Positions 9,090 through 18,215 of a stretch of DNA of 64,000 nt are shown here, piece after piece; position 1 is the first letter of the stretch, and the number at the start of each line of letters is the position of its first letter. A model generated the notes under the pieces. That model made no database searches. It was not told the origin of the DNA and saw only the letters and a program-made list of their open reading frames with translations. The translations under genes and the position numbers were made by a program. Origin of the DNA: Anaerolinea thermophila (GTDB lineage: Bacteria > Chloroflexota > Anaerolineae > Anaerolineales > Anaerolineaceae); the NCBI RefSeq assembly GCF_020723905.1, contig NZ_DYHZ01000005.1:1-64000 (forward strand), read 5' to 3'.

Positions 9090-9144
9090 AGAAGAGCAAG
9101 CACGAAAGAAAAGAAAAAGACCTTCCGGAAGGAAGGTCTTTTTT
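9041..9144 (+). promoter_or_regulatory. Hairpin-rich leader ending in a rho-independent terminator
   Basis: Several stems can form in the leader. 9041-9046 pairs with 9068-9073 (CCCGCG/CGCGGG) and has an inner CCTTC/GAAGG stem. 9074-9079 pairs with 9091-9096 (CTCTTC/GAAGAG). 9077-9082 can instead pair with 9101-9106 (TTCGTG/CACGAA), which excludes the previous stem. A 13-bp stem at 9114-9126/9131-9143 runs into a T-tract only 30 bases before the transporter's first start codon. A terminator in the leader, with alternative upstream folds, suggests attenuation. I do not recognise a known riboswitch class here. Confidence 0.5.
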
Positions 9145-9174
9145 GATTATCAAAACACTTTTTGGAGGAATGAA

Positions 9175-10050
9175 ATGAAACGCTTTTCTATCTGGATGTT
9201 CGTGGTCCTGGTCATGGGAATGATTCTTTCGGCTTGTGCTTCAGCCGGAGGAGCGGCTTCTGGAGCAACTCCAACAGCCGCACAGGGTTCTGTTCAAACG
9301 GGGTGCCTTGGCTCCGCCGAGACGGCTCTGGTTGATTTGCAGTGCCGAAAAATTACCGTTGCAGTGGAAAACGCCTATATGCCTTTCAACTACATCCTTG
9401 TTGCTACCGGTGAACCTGGAGGGTGGGACTACGACGCACTTCGGGAAATCTGTACCCGACTTCACTGCGAACCGGTCTTCGTTGAAGCCGCCTGGGATGG
9501 CATGATCCAGGCAGTTGCCGATAAACAGTACGATATGGCGGCAGATGGGATCACCATCACTGAGGATCGTAAACAAATTGTGGATTTCTCCGTTGGGTAT
9601 ATCAGCATTAACCAGCGTCTGCTGGTTCGGAAAGGGGAGAACCGGTTTACTTCCATCGAAGATTTTGCCCGCAACGAAGCGCTGGTACTGGGGACGCAGA
9701 TCAATACCACCAATTATGAGACAGCCAAAAAATACCTGCCGGAGTCACGCATTAAGGGGTTTGAGCAGTTTGCCTTTGCGGTACAAGCCTTGATTTCTGG
9801 AGATGTGGATGCCGTCATCATTGATGAGACCGCCGGTCAGGGATATCGGGGTGAGAATGCCGAGAAACTTGAACTGATTGGTCCATCAATTTCCAGCGAT
9901 GAGTTGGGATTTGTCTTCCCCAAAGGGAGTGATCTGGTGGAACCTTTCAACAAAGCCATTGAAGCCATGATAGCCGATGGCACTCTGGAACGGCTCAATC
10001 AAAAATATTTTGGTCCCGAGTTCAAACTAACCGAGTCGGATGTCAAATAG
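9175..10050 (+). CDS. Amino-acid ABC transporter substrate-binding lipoprotein
   Basis: 291 residues of the family 3 (polar amino acid) solute-binding proteins. The signal peptide ends in lipobox ILSAC with Cys 21, so the protein is tethered outside the membrane. The binding core includes VAVENAYMPFNY, GWDYDALREI and FSVGYISINQRLLV, typical of glutamine/arginine/cystine-type binders. The ATG follows GGAGG. It is the first of three genes (binding protein, permease, ATPase) forming a complete importer. Substrate cannot be fixed from sequence; arginine is worth testing given the arginine codons in the leader. Confidence 0.9.
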   Translation: MKRFSIWMFVVLVMGMILSACASAGGAASGATPTAAQGSVQTGCLGSAETALVDLQCRKITVAVENAYMPFNYILVATGEPGGWDYDALREICTRLHCEPVFVEAAWDGMIQAVADKQYDMAADGITITEDRKQIVDFSVGYISINQRLLVRKGENRFTSIEDFARNEALVLGTQINTTNYETAKKYLPESRIKGFEQFAFAVQALISGDVDAVIIDETAGQGYRGENAEKLELIGPSISSDELGFVFPKGSDLVEPFNKAIEAMIADGTLERLNQKYFGPEFKLTESDVK

Positions 10051-10109
10051 AGAATTTGTGGGAGGATGGAGCCCCCGTCCTCCCGTTTACCCGAATTCAG
10101 GAGGTAGAG

Positions 10110-10985
10110 ATGGCTTCAGGAGAAACAAGTATCCCACGTACGCCTGCTTTAAGTATTCCCAGAGAAACCCTGCGGAGTAAATTAGAACGTTTTCCCTGGT
10201 GGTTTGTTGCCATGGTCAGCATGGCGCTTGCAACCATGGGGGTAATCTTTTCACAACCTTCGTACAATCAGGCGTTTGTTTTCATCCGGGCGGGCATCCA
10301 TGTCACCATAACAACCACGCTGGCAGCGTTTGTGATCTCCCTGCTCATTGGTTTAATGGCGGGGCTGGGGCGAATTTCCCGTCACGTGTTTTTTAGCAAT
10401 CTCAGCACGTTGTATGTGGAAATTGTGCGCGGCATTCCCATGCTGGTGTTGATTTTCTTTATTGCCTTTGTAGCCGTGCCTGCGGTTACATCCGCCTTAA
10501 ATGCCCTTGGAAAAATGCTGGTGGATGCCGGCGTGACCTGGCTGGCGTGGCTCACCCGGATTGAGAATAATGGCGTGCCCATGCAGATGCGTGCCATCAT
10601 TGCCCTTTCAGTTACCTATGGAGCCTTTTCGGCAGAAGTTTTCCGCGCGGGGATACAATCCATTCCCAAAGGGCAAATGGAAGCGGCGCGTTCTCAGGGA
10701 ATGACCTACTGGCAAGCCATGCGATATGTGATTCTGCCGCAAGCCATCCGCAATGTCCTGCCGGCACTGGGTAATGATTTTGTTTCCATGCTCAAAGACT
10801 CTTCGCTGGTTTCGGTGCTGGCGGTTCGGGATATTACCCAGGTTGCGCGTTTGTATGCCGGACAAACCTTCCGTTACCCCGAAGCGTTTACCACTCTGGC
10901 AGTGCTGTATCTCATCATGACACTCATCCTGTCGCTGGGTGTCAAAGCCTTGGAGAGGGGCTTGAGTCATGGGCAACACCGATGA
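10110..10985 (+). CDS. Amino-acid ABC transporter permease
   Basis: 291 residues from the ATG at 10110, which follows a good AGGAGG; the frame is open upstream to 10056 but has no ribosome site there. It is a HisM/GlnP-type membrane subunit. A cytoplasmic stretch [18 protein letters not shown] is the EAA-loop that contacts the ATPase. Hydrophobic segments fall at about 35-55, 70-95, 115-140 and near the C-terminus. A second periplasmic-sized insertion sits around residues 140-170. Its last 17 bases overlap the ATPase gene. Confidence 0.9.
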   Translation: MASGETSIPRTPALSIPRETLRSKLERFPWWFVAMVSMALATMGVIFSQPSYNQAFVFIRAGIHVTITTTLAAFVISLLIGLMAGLGRISRHVFFSNLSTLYVEIVRGIPMLVLIFFIAFVAVPAVTSALNALGKMLVDAGVTWLAWLTRIENNGVPMQMRAIIALSVTYGAFSAEVFRAGIQSIPKGQMEAARSQGMTYWQAMRYVILPQAIRNVLPALGNDFVSMLKDSSLVSVLAVRDITQVARLYAGQTFRYPEAFTTLAVLYLIMTLILSLGVKALERGLSHGQHR

Positions 10986-11715
10986 CATCATTGTGGTTAA
11001 AAATGTATCGAAGTACTTTGGAAAAGTACAGGCGCTGCGCAATGTCAGTTTAACCGTAAAGCGCGGCAATGTGGTGGTGTTAATTGGTCCGAGTGGTTCG
11101 GGCAAATCCACTCTGTTGCGTTGTATGAATCACATGGAAATCGAAGATGAAGGGGAGATCTGGATTGATGGACAACGGTTGACCCGGGACGAAAAGAGCA
11201 TCAATCAGGTGCGGGCGGATATCGGGATGGTGTTTCAGCATTTCAACCTCTATCCTCATCTCACCGTGTTGCAAAACATCACCCTGGCACAGCGTATTGT
11301 GCGCAAACGCTCGCAGGAAGAAGCCGAAGCCATTGCCATGGAGCAGTTGAAACGGGTGGGCATTGCCGAGAAAGCCGAAAGTTACCCGGCACAACTGTCA
11401 GGTGGACAGCAACAACGGGTTGCGATTGCCCGTGCTCTGGCAATGAAACCCAAAATTTTATTGTTTGATGAGCCAACCAGTGCCCTGGATCCGGAGATGA
11501 TCAAAGAAGTGCTGGATGTCATGCTCGATTTAGCCAGGGCGGGGATTACGATGGTCGTGGCTACCCATGAGATGGGCTTTGCCCGCGCTGCTGCCAGTGA
11601 AGTGCACTTCATGGATGAGGGGAGCATCGTCGAATCCGGAACGCCGGAAATGATTTTTGACCATCCACGTTTAGAGCGCACACGGCAATTTCTTTCACAA
11701 ATTTTGTTTCGGTGA
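10969..11715 (+). CDS. Amino-acid ABC transporter ATP-binding protein
   Basis: 248 residues, the GlnQ/HisP size. Walker A is GPSGSGKST, the Q-loop is [10 protein letters not shown], the signature is LSGGQQQRV, and Walker B is [12 protein letters not shown], followed by an H-loop in ATHEMGF. It powers import with the two preceding proteins. The start overlaps the permease gene and is preceded by GAGAGGGG. The citrate synthase gene starts 48 bases downstream, with no obvious terminator between. Confidence 0.93.
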   Translation: MGNTDDIIVVKNVSKYFGKVQALRNVSLTVKRGNVVVLIGPSGSGKSTLLRCMNHMEIEDEGEIWIDGQRLTRDEKSINQVRADIGMVFQHFNLYPHLTVLQNITLAQRIVRKRSQEEAEAIAMEQLKRVGIAEKAESYPAQLSGGQQQRVAIARALAMKPKILLFDEPTSALDPEMIKEVLDVMLDLARAGITMVVATHEMGFARAAASEVHFMDEGSIVESGTPEMIFDHPRLERTRQFLSQILFR

Positions 11716-11763
11716 ACTCTCAGGGGGGAGTTACGGAAACCAGCCAAGGAGGAGTGCAGGACT

Positions 11764-13113
11764 ATGAAGATGATCGATGCCATTGTAGAACAGATACCCG
11801 CCTGGCGGGAGCGGGTAAACCGTTTACGCACACAATTCGGCTCTTTAAAAGTGTGCGATGTTACGGTGGAGCAAATTTACGGCGGTATTCGTGGAGTGCA
11901 GATTCAGGTCAGTGATATTTCTTACGTTGACCCTTATGAGGGCATCCGTCTGCGTGGTTATACCATTCCTGAAGTGATTCAGCATTTACCCCGGAAGCCC
12001 GGCGCTGAATTTCCTTCGGTGGGGGGGCTGTATTACCTGCTGATGACGGATCGGTTGCCCAATGCAGAGGAAGCTGATGAAGTCGAACAGGAATGGGTGA
12101 CACGCAGTCAAATCCCCGAGACGGTTTATCAGGTGATTCGCCAGTTCCCAAAACAAACCCATCCCATGACTCTGTTTTCAGCCGCAATCATGGCGCTTCA
12201 GCCTTCCTCGCTGTTTGCCAGCAAGTACGCTGAACAGATGTTTACCACAGAAGGTCTCCCCAAGGGAGATTACTGGAAGTACTATCTGGAAGACAGCATG
12301 AACCTGATTGCAAAATTGCCGGGCATTGCTTCGTTTATTTACAACTATAAGTACCGAAACGGAGAAGTCATCCCTTACAAGACTGAACTGGATTGGAGTG
12401 CCAACTTTGCCCACATGATTGGCAAAGGCGATGACCTCCGTTATCAGGATTTATGCCGTTTGTTTTTTGTCATTCATTCCGATCACGAAGGGGGCAATGT
12501 CAGCGCTCACACTGCTTACCTGGTGAGTTCTGCGCTTTCGGATGTGTATTTGTCCTGTGCCGCAGGAATGAATGGGCTGGCGGGTCCGCTTCATGGTCTG
12601 GCAAATCAGGAATGCATCCGTTGGGTTTTACAGGTGCAGGAGTCCTTTGGGGGACGCGTTCCGGAAAAAGAGGAACTGGCGACATACCTTCGACAACAAT
12701 TACAGGCAGGAAAATTAATTCCAGGATATGGGCATGCTGTTTTGCGGACGACAGACCCGCGCTTCACAGTGCAATACGAGTTTGCCCGTAAGTATATTAG
12801 AAATGATCCCAACATTGAATTGATTGGGCGGGTTTTTGAAGTGCTTCCACCCATTCTGGCAGAAAACGGCAAAGTTAAAAACCCCTATCCGAATGTGGAT
12901 GCCATTAATGGAGCATTGCAGTATCACTATGGGGTGAAAGAATTTGATTTCTATACCGTCCTTTTTGGAATGAGTCGAATCCTGGGGTTAACCGCCCATA
13001 TTGTCTGGGGGCGGATTTTAGGTAAGCCCATTGAGCGTCCAAAGTCGTTGACCACTGCCATGCTGGAACAACTGGCAGAGAAATCCCTCCAGACGGTAGA
13101 AAAGGGGCTGTAA
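11764..13113 (+). CDS. gltA: Citrate synthase
   Basis: 449 residues. It condenses acetyl-CoA with oxaloacetate. The catalytic His regions are in HEGGNVSAHT and in GPLHGLANQE with PGYGHAVLR, and an Asp-containing FDFYTVLFG block follows near the C-terminus. The length and GPLHGLANQE block resemble the longer, eukaryote-like citrate synthases rather than the short bacterial type. The ATG follows AAGGAGG. It is only 4 bases from proB, so citrate synthase and proline synthesis are probably co-transcribed, an unusual pairing that links 2-oxoglutarate/glutamate supply with proline. Confidence 0.93.
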   Translation: MKMIDAIVEQIPAWRERVNRLRTQFGSLKVCDVTVEQIYGGIRGVQIQVSDISYVDPYEGIRLRGYTIPEVIQHLPRKPGAEFPSVGGLYYLLMTDRLPNAEEADEVEQEWVTRSQIPETVYQVIRQFPKQTHPMTLFSAAIMALQPSSLFASKYAEQMFTTEGLPKGDYWKYYLEDSMNLIAKLPGIASFIYNYKYRNGEVIPYKTELDWSANFAHMIGKGDDLRYQDLCRLFFVIHSDHEGGNVSAHTAYLVSSALSDVYLSCAAGMNGLAGPLHGLANQECIRWVLQVQESFGGRVPEKEELATYLRQQLQAGKLIPGYGHAVLRTTDPRFTVQYEFARKYIRNDPNIELIGRVFEVLPPILAENGKVKNPYPNVDAINGALQYHYGVKEFDFYTVLFGMSRILGLTAHIVWGRILGKPIERPKSLTTAMLEQLAEKSLQTVEKGL

Positions 13114-13117
13114 GACG

Positions 13118-14251
13118 ATGCGGAAAGGTAAACGACTTGTGGTGAAGGTGGGGACCTCTACGCTTACAGACGGAGGAAAGCGTCTTTCTCCTCCCCGGAT
13201 GGTGGACTTAGCCCGACAAATCGCCTCCGTGCGGTTGCAGGGGGTGGATGTCATTCTGGTTTCTTCAGGGGCAATTGCTGCCGGGCGGGAGGCTTTGAAT
13301 TATCCTGAATTACCTCGTTATATTCCTAAAAAACAAATGCTTGCGGCAGTTGGACAACCCCGGCTGATGGCAATGTACACAGAGTATTTTGCCATTTACA
13401 ATCAACGGGTAGCCCAGGTGCTCTTGACCCGCGCCGACTTGATGGATCGGCGGCGGTATTTGAACGCCAGAGATACTTTTGAGGCTTTACTTCTTCAGGG
13501 TATTCTTCCGATTGTCAACGAAAACGATACCGTTGCCACAGAAGAGATTCGCTTTGGCGATAACGATACCCTGTCGGCTCAGGTTGCTGCCCTGGTTGAA
13601 GCGGATGAGTTGATTCTGCTGACCGATCAGGAGGGATTGTTTAACGCTGATCCTCGTTTAGTCCCAAACGCACACCTGATTCAAGAAGTTCCTGCGGAAG
13701 AAATTCCTGAAACCTTATGGGAAGCGGCGGGAGGAAGTCGTAGCGGGTTAGGGACTGGCGGAATGGTGACAAAATTGCGCGCCGCCGATCTGGCAAGACG
13801 AAGCGGCACGACTGTATGGATTGCACAGGGGAAAGAAAAAGACATCGTTTTTCGTATAGTCAATGGAGAAAAAATTGGAACTCGCTTTGCCCCGATGATC
13901 AGCCATCTGGAAGGGCGTAAACGTTTTCTCCTTGCCGGACATCAGGTTCAGGCGGGGGTGTGGGTAGATCAAGGCGCAGCGCGTGCCCTTTCCAGAGGTG
14001 GAAGTCTGTTGCCTGTTGGCATCATGCGCGTAGAAGGGGACTTTGAACGCGGCGACACCATTCGGATCTTGAATGAGCAGGGCAAATTACTGGCTCTGGG
14101 GTTGACCTATTATTCCTCTGCCGAAGTTCAGCGCTTTGCCGGTAAGCACTCGGATCAGATTGAGTCCATTTTAGGCTACACCTTTGGAGAGGAAGTGGTT
14201 CATCACAATCACATGGTATTGATGAGGAATGGCGATGATGAATCTGCATGA
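13118..14251 (+). CDS. proB: Glutamate 5-kinase
   Basis: 377 residues. It phosphorylates glutamate, the first step of proline synthesis. The amino-acid kinase domain starts VVKVGTSTLT and contains ILVSSGAIAAGR, NENDTVATEEIRFGDND and GLGTGGMVTKL. The C-terminal ~90 residues form the PUA domain seen in ProB, with EGDFERGDTIRI. The 4-base gap from citrate synthase and the overlap with proA imply one transcript. ProB is normally inhibited by proline through the kinase domain; that is family knowledge and cannot be read here. Confidence 0.95.
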   Translation: MRKGKRLVVKVGTSTLTDGGKRLSPPRMVDLARQIASVRLQGVDVILVSSGAIAAGREALNYPELPRYIPKKQMLAAVGQPRLMAMYTEYFAIYNQRVAQVLLTRADLMDRRRYLNARDTFEALLLQGILPIVNENDTVATEEIRFGDNDTLSAQVAALVEADELILLTDQEGLFNADPRLVPNAHLIQEVPAEEIPETLWEAAGGSRSGLGTGGMVTKLRAADLARRSGTTVWIAQGKEKDIVFRIVNGEKIGTRFAPMISHLEGRKRFLLAGHQVQAGVWVDQGAARALSRGGSLLPVGIMRVEGDFERGDTIRILNEQGKLLALGLTYYSSAEVQRFAGKHSDQIESILGYTFGEEVVHHNHMVLMRNGDDESA

Positions 14252-15494
14252 GATGGGAAAACGGGCTCGATCGGCGAGCATAAAACTGGCTGGATCAACT
14301 TCTCAACAGAGAGCAGAAGTTCTGAATCGTCTGGCAGACCGTTTGCTTTCCAACACCGATGAAATTTTGAAGAGCAATGCCCGGGATTACCAGAATGCTC
14401 TGCGTGCTGGCTTGTCAGAGGCGATGCTGGATCGCCTTCTGCTCACTTCTTCCCGTTTACAAAGTATGAGTGAAGATTTAAAGCGGGTGGCAAATCTTCC
14501 CGACCCATTGGCAGAAATTTTCGAGGAACAGGTTTTGCCCAATGGCTTACGTCTGCATAAAAGGAGGGTGCCTCTGGGTGTTTTGGGGGTGATTTATGAA
14601 TCCCGTCCAAATGTGACCGTGGATGTGGCGGGCCTTGCAATGAAGTCAGGGAATGCGGTGATTTTACGGGGCGGTTCCGAGACCGTTGAAACCAATCGTA
14701 CTCTGGTTCATTGTATCCAGGAGGTGCTGGTGGAGACAGGTCTACCAGAGGCGTGCGTTCAATGGATTGAGGACACAGACCGCCGTTATGTTCTGGAACT
14801 TCTTCAGATGGATGAATTTGTGGACTTAATCATTCCGCGGGGTGGAGCATCCCTGCACGAATTTTGCCGGAAAAACAGCCGCATCCCGGTGATTACGGGC
14901 GGGATTGGGATTTGTCACCTCTTTGTGGAAGAAAGCGCAGATCTGGAAAAAGCCTTACCGGTGATTCTTAACGCTAAAGTTCAGCGTCCTACTGTATGCA
15001 ATGCTCTGGATACCTTACTGGTGCAGCGCTCCATTGCATCTCAATTTCTTCCAGAGGTAGTCCGTGTTCTTGGAGAGGCTGGGGTCTCTTTTCGGGTGGA
15101 TCAGGAGGCGTGGAATATTCTGCGAGACCATCCCACAGGGGATGTGGTGCTTGCTCAACCCGGCGATTTTGACACCGAGTGGTTGAGTCTGGTATTGGGC
15201 ATTCGGGTGGTGGATAACTTCGAGGAAGCCATTCAGCATATTGAACAACACAGTACCGGACATTCGGATGGTATCCTGACCCAGAATACAGAACTGGCAG
15301 AAACCTTTATCCGGAGAGTGGATTCTGCGGCAGTATATGTGAATGCCAGCACACGCTTTACGGATGGAGGTCAGTTTGGCCTGGGAGCAGAGGTGGCTAT
15401 ATCCACCCAGCGTATTCACGCCCGGGGACCCATGGGATTAAAAGAGTTGACCACGTATAAATGGGTGGTTGAAGGGGCGTATCATGTGCGATAG
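14229..15494 (+). CDS. proA: Gamma-glutamyl phosphate reductase
   Basis: About 420 residues. It reduces gamma-glutamyl phosphate to glutamate semialdehyde with NADPH. Family blocks include VPLGVLGVIYESRPNVT, LRGGSETVETN, and KVQRPTVCNALDTLLV, which holds the catalytic Cys. The C-terminal part carries FGLGAEVAISTQ. It overlaps proB by 23 bases; ATGs at 14229, 14235 and 14238 are all possible starts. proC is not in this window. Confidence 0.95.
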   Translation: MAMMNLHEMGKRARSASIKLAGSTSQQRAEVLNRLADRLLSNTDEILKSNARDYQNALRAGLSEAMLDRLLLTSSRLQSMSEDLKRVANLPDPLAEIFEEQVLPNGLRLHKRRVPLGVLGVIYESRPNVTVDVAGLAMKSGNAVILRGGSETVETNRTLVHCIQEVLVETGLPEACVQWIEDTDRRYVLELLQMDEFVDLIIPRGGASLHEFCRKNSRIPVITGGIGICHLFVEESADLEKALPVILNAKVQRPTVCNALDTLLVQRSIASQFLPEVVRVLGEAGVSFRVDQEAWNILRDHPTGDVVLAQPGDFDTEWLSLVLGIRVVDNFEEAIQHIEQHSTGHSDGILTQNTELAETFIRRVDSAAVYVNASTRFTDGGQFGLGAEVAISTQRIHARGPMGLKELTTYKWVVEGAYHVR

Positions 15495-15505
15495 ACAGAA
15501 TGGCT

Positions 15506-16708
15506 TCAGGTTTGCGAGAGAGTAAGACTGAGCTGTTTCCCGGTTTGTCCCACTGTTTGCTCTAATGTCTCGCGGAGATTGAGGTTAGGATTACGCATAA
15601 ATGCCATCCAGATCTGATAGACTGCCATTTTGAGGCGGTCTTCCACGATTCCCCAGAGAGGGACATTCGGGAAGGAACGTCCTGCTTTAAGCGAGTCGAT
15701 GGCGGTTTGTATGGCTGGGTCGGTTTGGAAATCTTCCAGTGCGAGGGTTTTGATGCGGGTTGGCAGCATTCCCACAGCGCGCCCATAGTAAATTTGTGAC
15801 GACGGGCTCGTCAGGAATCGCACCAGTTCCAGCGCGGCTTGCTCCCGGCGGCTTTCTCGCCAGATTACCAGATTGGAGCCGCCGACGAAGGGGATGCCCG
15901 GGATGCGCGCCGTTGAGAGATGTTCGTAAATTTCAGGTCGGGTTGAGTCGGTGCGATTTCTCAGCCAGAGCGCGCCGAACCCAACCGCTGCGTACCCCTG
16001 ATGGAGCACACCATACACATCCAGCGAATCGAGCATTTGTAATCCTTCAACGGAGGCAGTACGTAAAAGATTGAAGAAGGCTTCCATACCGTTATAGGCT
16101 TCTGGCGAGGTGAACAGCACTTTTTTTCCATCGGGGGATACAAAATCACCTCCAAAACGCCAGATCCACGACGCCATTGCCTGGAGCAGGACGGTGTTGC
16201 TGTTCTTGCCAGGCAATGCTACCGGAATGGGCACTCCGGTGGCTCTTAAGGCTTCAGCGGTTTTCTGGAATTGTGGGAGGGTGCTGAAAGCGCTGACGGG
16301 GTCCAACCCGGCTTTTTCCAGTAAATCTTTCCGGTAATGGACCAGAATACTCTCCGCCAGCCATGGAATGGACCATACAATTTCGGCTCTGCCAGCCAGA
16401 TGGGTGCTTTCCCATGCGGCGGGAAGGAAGTCGCCTGTCTGTGTGAAGATTTCCACCTCACTGGGGGAAAAAGGTCGCAGAGCGTTCATGGCTATCAAAT
16501 CGCTGGTCCAGGTTGTGCCCACTTCCGAGACATCCGGGGCAGTATGATAGATGGCATAGCGTACCAGTTCACTGCGCCCATTCTGCCAGCCAATAAGATG
16601 GACATTTACGCGAATGTTTTGTTGATGATAAAACTGGTCCAGCAGGGGTTTGAGATACTTCAGAGTATCTGGACCGCGATCCATGATGGAAAGGTTGAGT
16701 TCGGTCAT
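15506..16708 (-). CDS. Solute-binding protein family 1 homologue lacking a signal peptide
   Basis: 400 residues with the fold pattern of sugar-type extracellular solute-binding proteins: an N-terminal strand-helix unit, DVSEVGTTWTSDLIAM, YRKDLLEKAGLDPV, and AALELVRFLTSPSSQ near the C-terminus. The N-terminus, MTELNLSIMDRGPD, enters directly into the first domain with no hydrophobic segment or lipobox, so it should stay in the cytoplasm. I chose the ATG at 16708 after GGGAG; a TTG at 16723 adds only five residues. No permease or ATPase genes are adjacent. It could be a sensor or scavenger that lost export, or it may have lost a 5' segment. It is convergent with proA with an 11-base gap. Confidence 0.75.
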   Translation of the reverse strand: MTELNLSIMDRGPDTLKYLKPLLDQFYHQQNIRVNVHLIGWQNGRSELVRYAIYHTAPDVSEVGTTWTSDLIAMNALRPFSPSEVEIFTQTGDFLPAAWESTHLAGRAEIVWSIPWLAESILVHYRKDLLEKAGLDPVSAFSTLPQFQKTAEALRATGVPIPVALPGKNSNTVLLQAMASWIWRFGGDFVSPDGKKVLFTSPEAYNGMEAFFNLLRTASVEGLQMLDSLDVYGVLHQGYAAVGFGALWLRNRTDSTRPEIYEHLSTARIPGIPFVGGSNLVIWRESRREQAALELVRFLTSPSSQIYYGRAVGMLPTRIKTLALEDFQTDPAIQTAIDSLKAGRSFPNVPLWGIVEDRLKMAVYQIWMAFMRNPNLNLRETLEQTVGQTGKQLSLTLSQT

Positions 16709-16867
16709 TGTTAGCGCTCCCAACCGATTGTTGTATATATTCTATATCAGGATACCAGAAAATTAGCACAAAAAATGTTGGCTGAGTTTCCATGAAACCC
16801 TGTACAGATCCATACAGCCGACGGTACATGATCATCTTGCTGGCAGGTATCTTATCAGGACTTGTGA

Positions 16868-17905
16868 TTACAGGATTTTCAGCACCTTTGCGCCACGGAT
16901 TTTCCGTTGTTTGAGGGTTTTCAATGCCAGATTGGCTTCTTCCAGGGAGAAGACCTCCACTTCTGGAATGATTGGAATCTGTGAAGCGAGTTTGAGAAAC
17001 TCACTCACGTCATTCCGGGTGACATTGGCAACGCTCTTGATCTCTTTTTCCATCCAGAGATCCCGTTCATATTCAAGAGACAGCCAGATGGAGAGGTCCG
17101 CATGTTCTTTGCGGATGGCATTAATGACCAGACGTCCCCCGGGAAGAAGATGCTTCAGGCTTTGCACAGGTGGTGTCCAGACAGGGGTAGTGTCAATGAT
17201 CGCGTGCAGGTGTTCTGGTGGGGTTTCTTCAATTCCACCTGCCCATTGGGCTCCCAGTTCGCGGGCAAATTCCCGCTCTGCCGGGGTTCGGCTGAATACG
17301 AAAACCCGGCTATCGGGGTAGAGGAATCTTACCAGTTTCAGCACCAGGTGGGCAGAAGCGCCAAACCCCACTAACCCGAGGTTCTGTTGATTCTGGATCC
17401 CGGACAGCCATAAAGAACGATATCCAATTGCCCCTGCGCATAAAAGGGGCGCCGCGTATATATCTTCTACATTGTCCGGAATCGGATATACAAATGCCGC
17501 AGGAGCGGTCATGTATTCAGCATACCCACCGTGAGCATCTCTTCCTGTGGCACGAAACTGTGGACAGAGGTTCTCTCTCCCGGTCAGGCAGTACTCGCAC
17601 GATCCACAGGACGAAAAAATCCACGCTACACCTACTCTTCTCCCAAGCAGAGGCTCATTTGCCGGTATGCCGACTTCAATCACTCTTCCCACGACCTGAT
17701 GCCCGGGCGTCATGGGAAATTGTTTTGGTGGGGTTCTGCCTTCGATTTCGTCAATCTCCGTGTGGCAGACCCCACAGGCAGAAACCTGAATCAGCACCTC
17801 ATCGTTCTGACATGGTGGAATGGGTACATCTGTTGCCAGGTGCAATGGCTCAGGATCATCCAGTACAGAAGTGATACGGGTAATCTGCATGGCACGCATA
17901 GGCAC
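16868..17905 (-). CDS. Zinc-dependent alcohol dehydrogenase
   Basis: 345 residues of the medium-chain dehydrogenase family. Catalytic-zinc ligands are visible in CGVCHTE and GHQVVGRV. The structural zinc site is CGSCEYC followed by GRENLCP. The NAD(P)-binding segment reads GLVGFGASAHLVLKL. Substrate is unknown; the sequence resembles primary-alcohol/AdhP-like members with a GxGAS-type loop. It is transcribed alone and divergently from the adaptor gene at 18216. Confidence 0.85.
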   Translation of the reverse strand: MPMRAMQITRITSVLDDPEPLHLATDVPIPPCQNDEVLIQVSACGVCHTEIDEIEGRTPPKQFPMTPGHQVVGRVIEVGIPANEPLLGRRVGVAWIFSSCGSCEYCLTGRENLCPQFRATGRDAHGGYAEYMTAPAAFVYPIPDNVEDIYAAPLLCAGAIGYRSLWLSGIQNQQNLGLVGFGASAHLVLKLVRFLYPDSRVFVFSRTPAEREFARELGAQWAGGIEETPPEHLHAIIDTTPVWTPPVQSLKHLLPGGRLVINAIRKEHADLSIWLSLEYERDLWMEKEIKSVANVTRNDVSEFLKLASQIPIIPEVEVFSLEEANLALKTLKQRKIRGAKVLKIL

Positions 17906-18215
17906 TCCTCAGGAGATTTGTTCAAACCGGGAAAATTTCACACACCTGTTAAGTTTGAGGAAAAAAACATCAGATACAGTTCCTGGATTCATTCTAGCAT
18001 ACTCATGGATTAAGGTTTACCGTGGCAGGAAGGATTTTTAGATTACAATACGAAGTGCAGGCGCTCTGCAGGATAACAATCAGGTAAGCGTTTTAGCGTT
18101 CTGGCGAAGGCTTTCATTCCGTTAACTCTAACCATCAGGATCATCGAATGACGTTACCCCCTGAAGATTGAACCGCGCAACACATTGAATTTCCATCTTT
18201 ATAAGAGGTCTTTTT
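17906..18215. other. Noncoding stretch between divergent genes
   Basis: 310 bases between the alcohol dehydrogenase (minus) and the adaptor gene (plus). I see AT-rich segments and a TACAAT at 18044-18049 on the plus strand without a convincing -35. No RNA gene, terminator or strong inverted repeat was found. It presumably holds both promoters. Confidence 0.4.

Noticed and set aside
8894-9103. A 69-codon frame on the minus strand between acnA and the amino-acid transporter
   Set aside because: It runs antisense to the predicted leader, across the divergent promoters, and its composition is unlike a protein.
8993-9174. T-box or other known riboswitch in the leader
   Set aside because: I did not find the T-box TGGNACCGCG-type element or a recognisable aptamer; only hairpins are clear.
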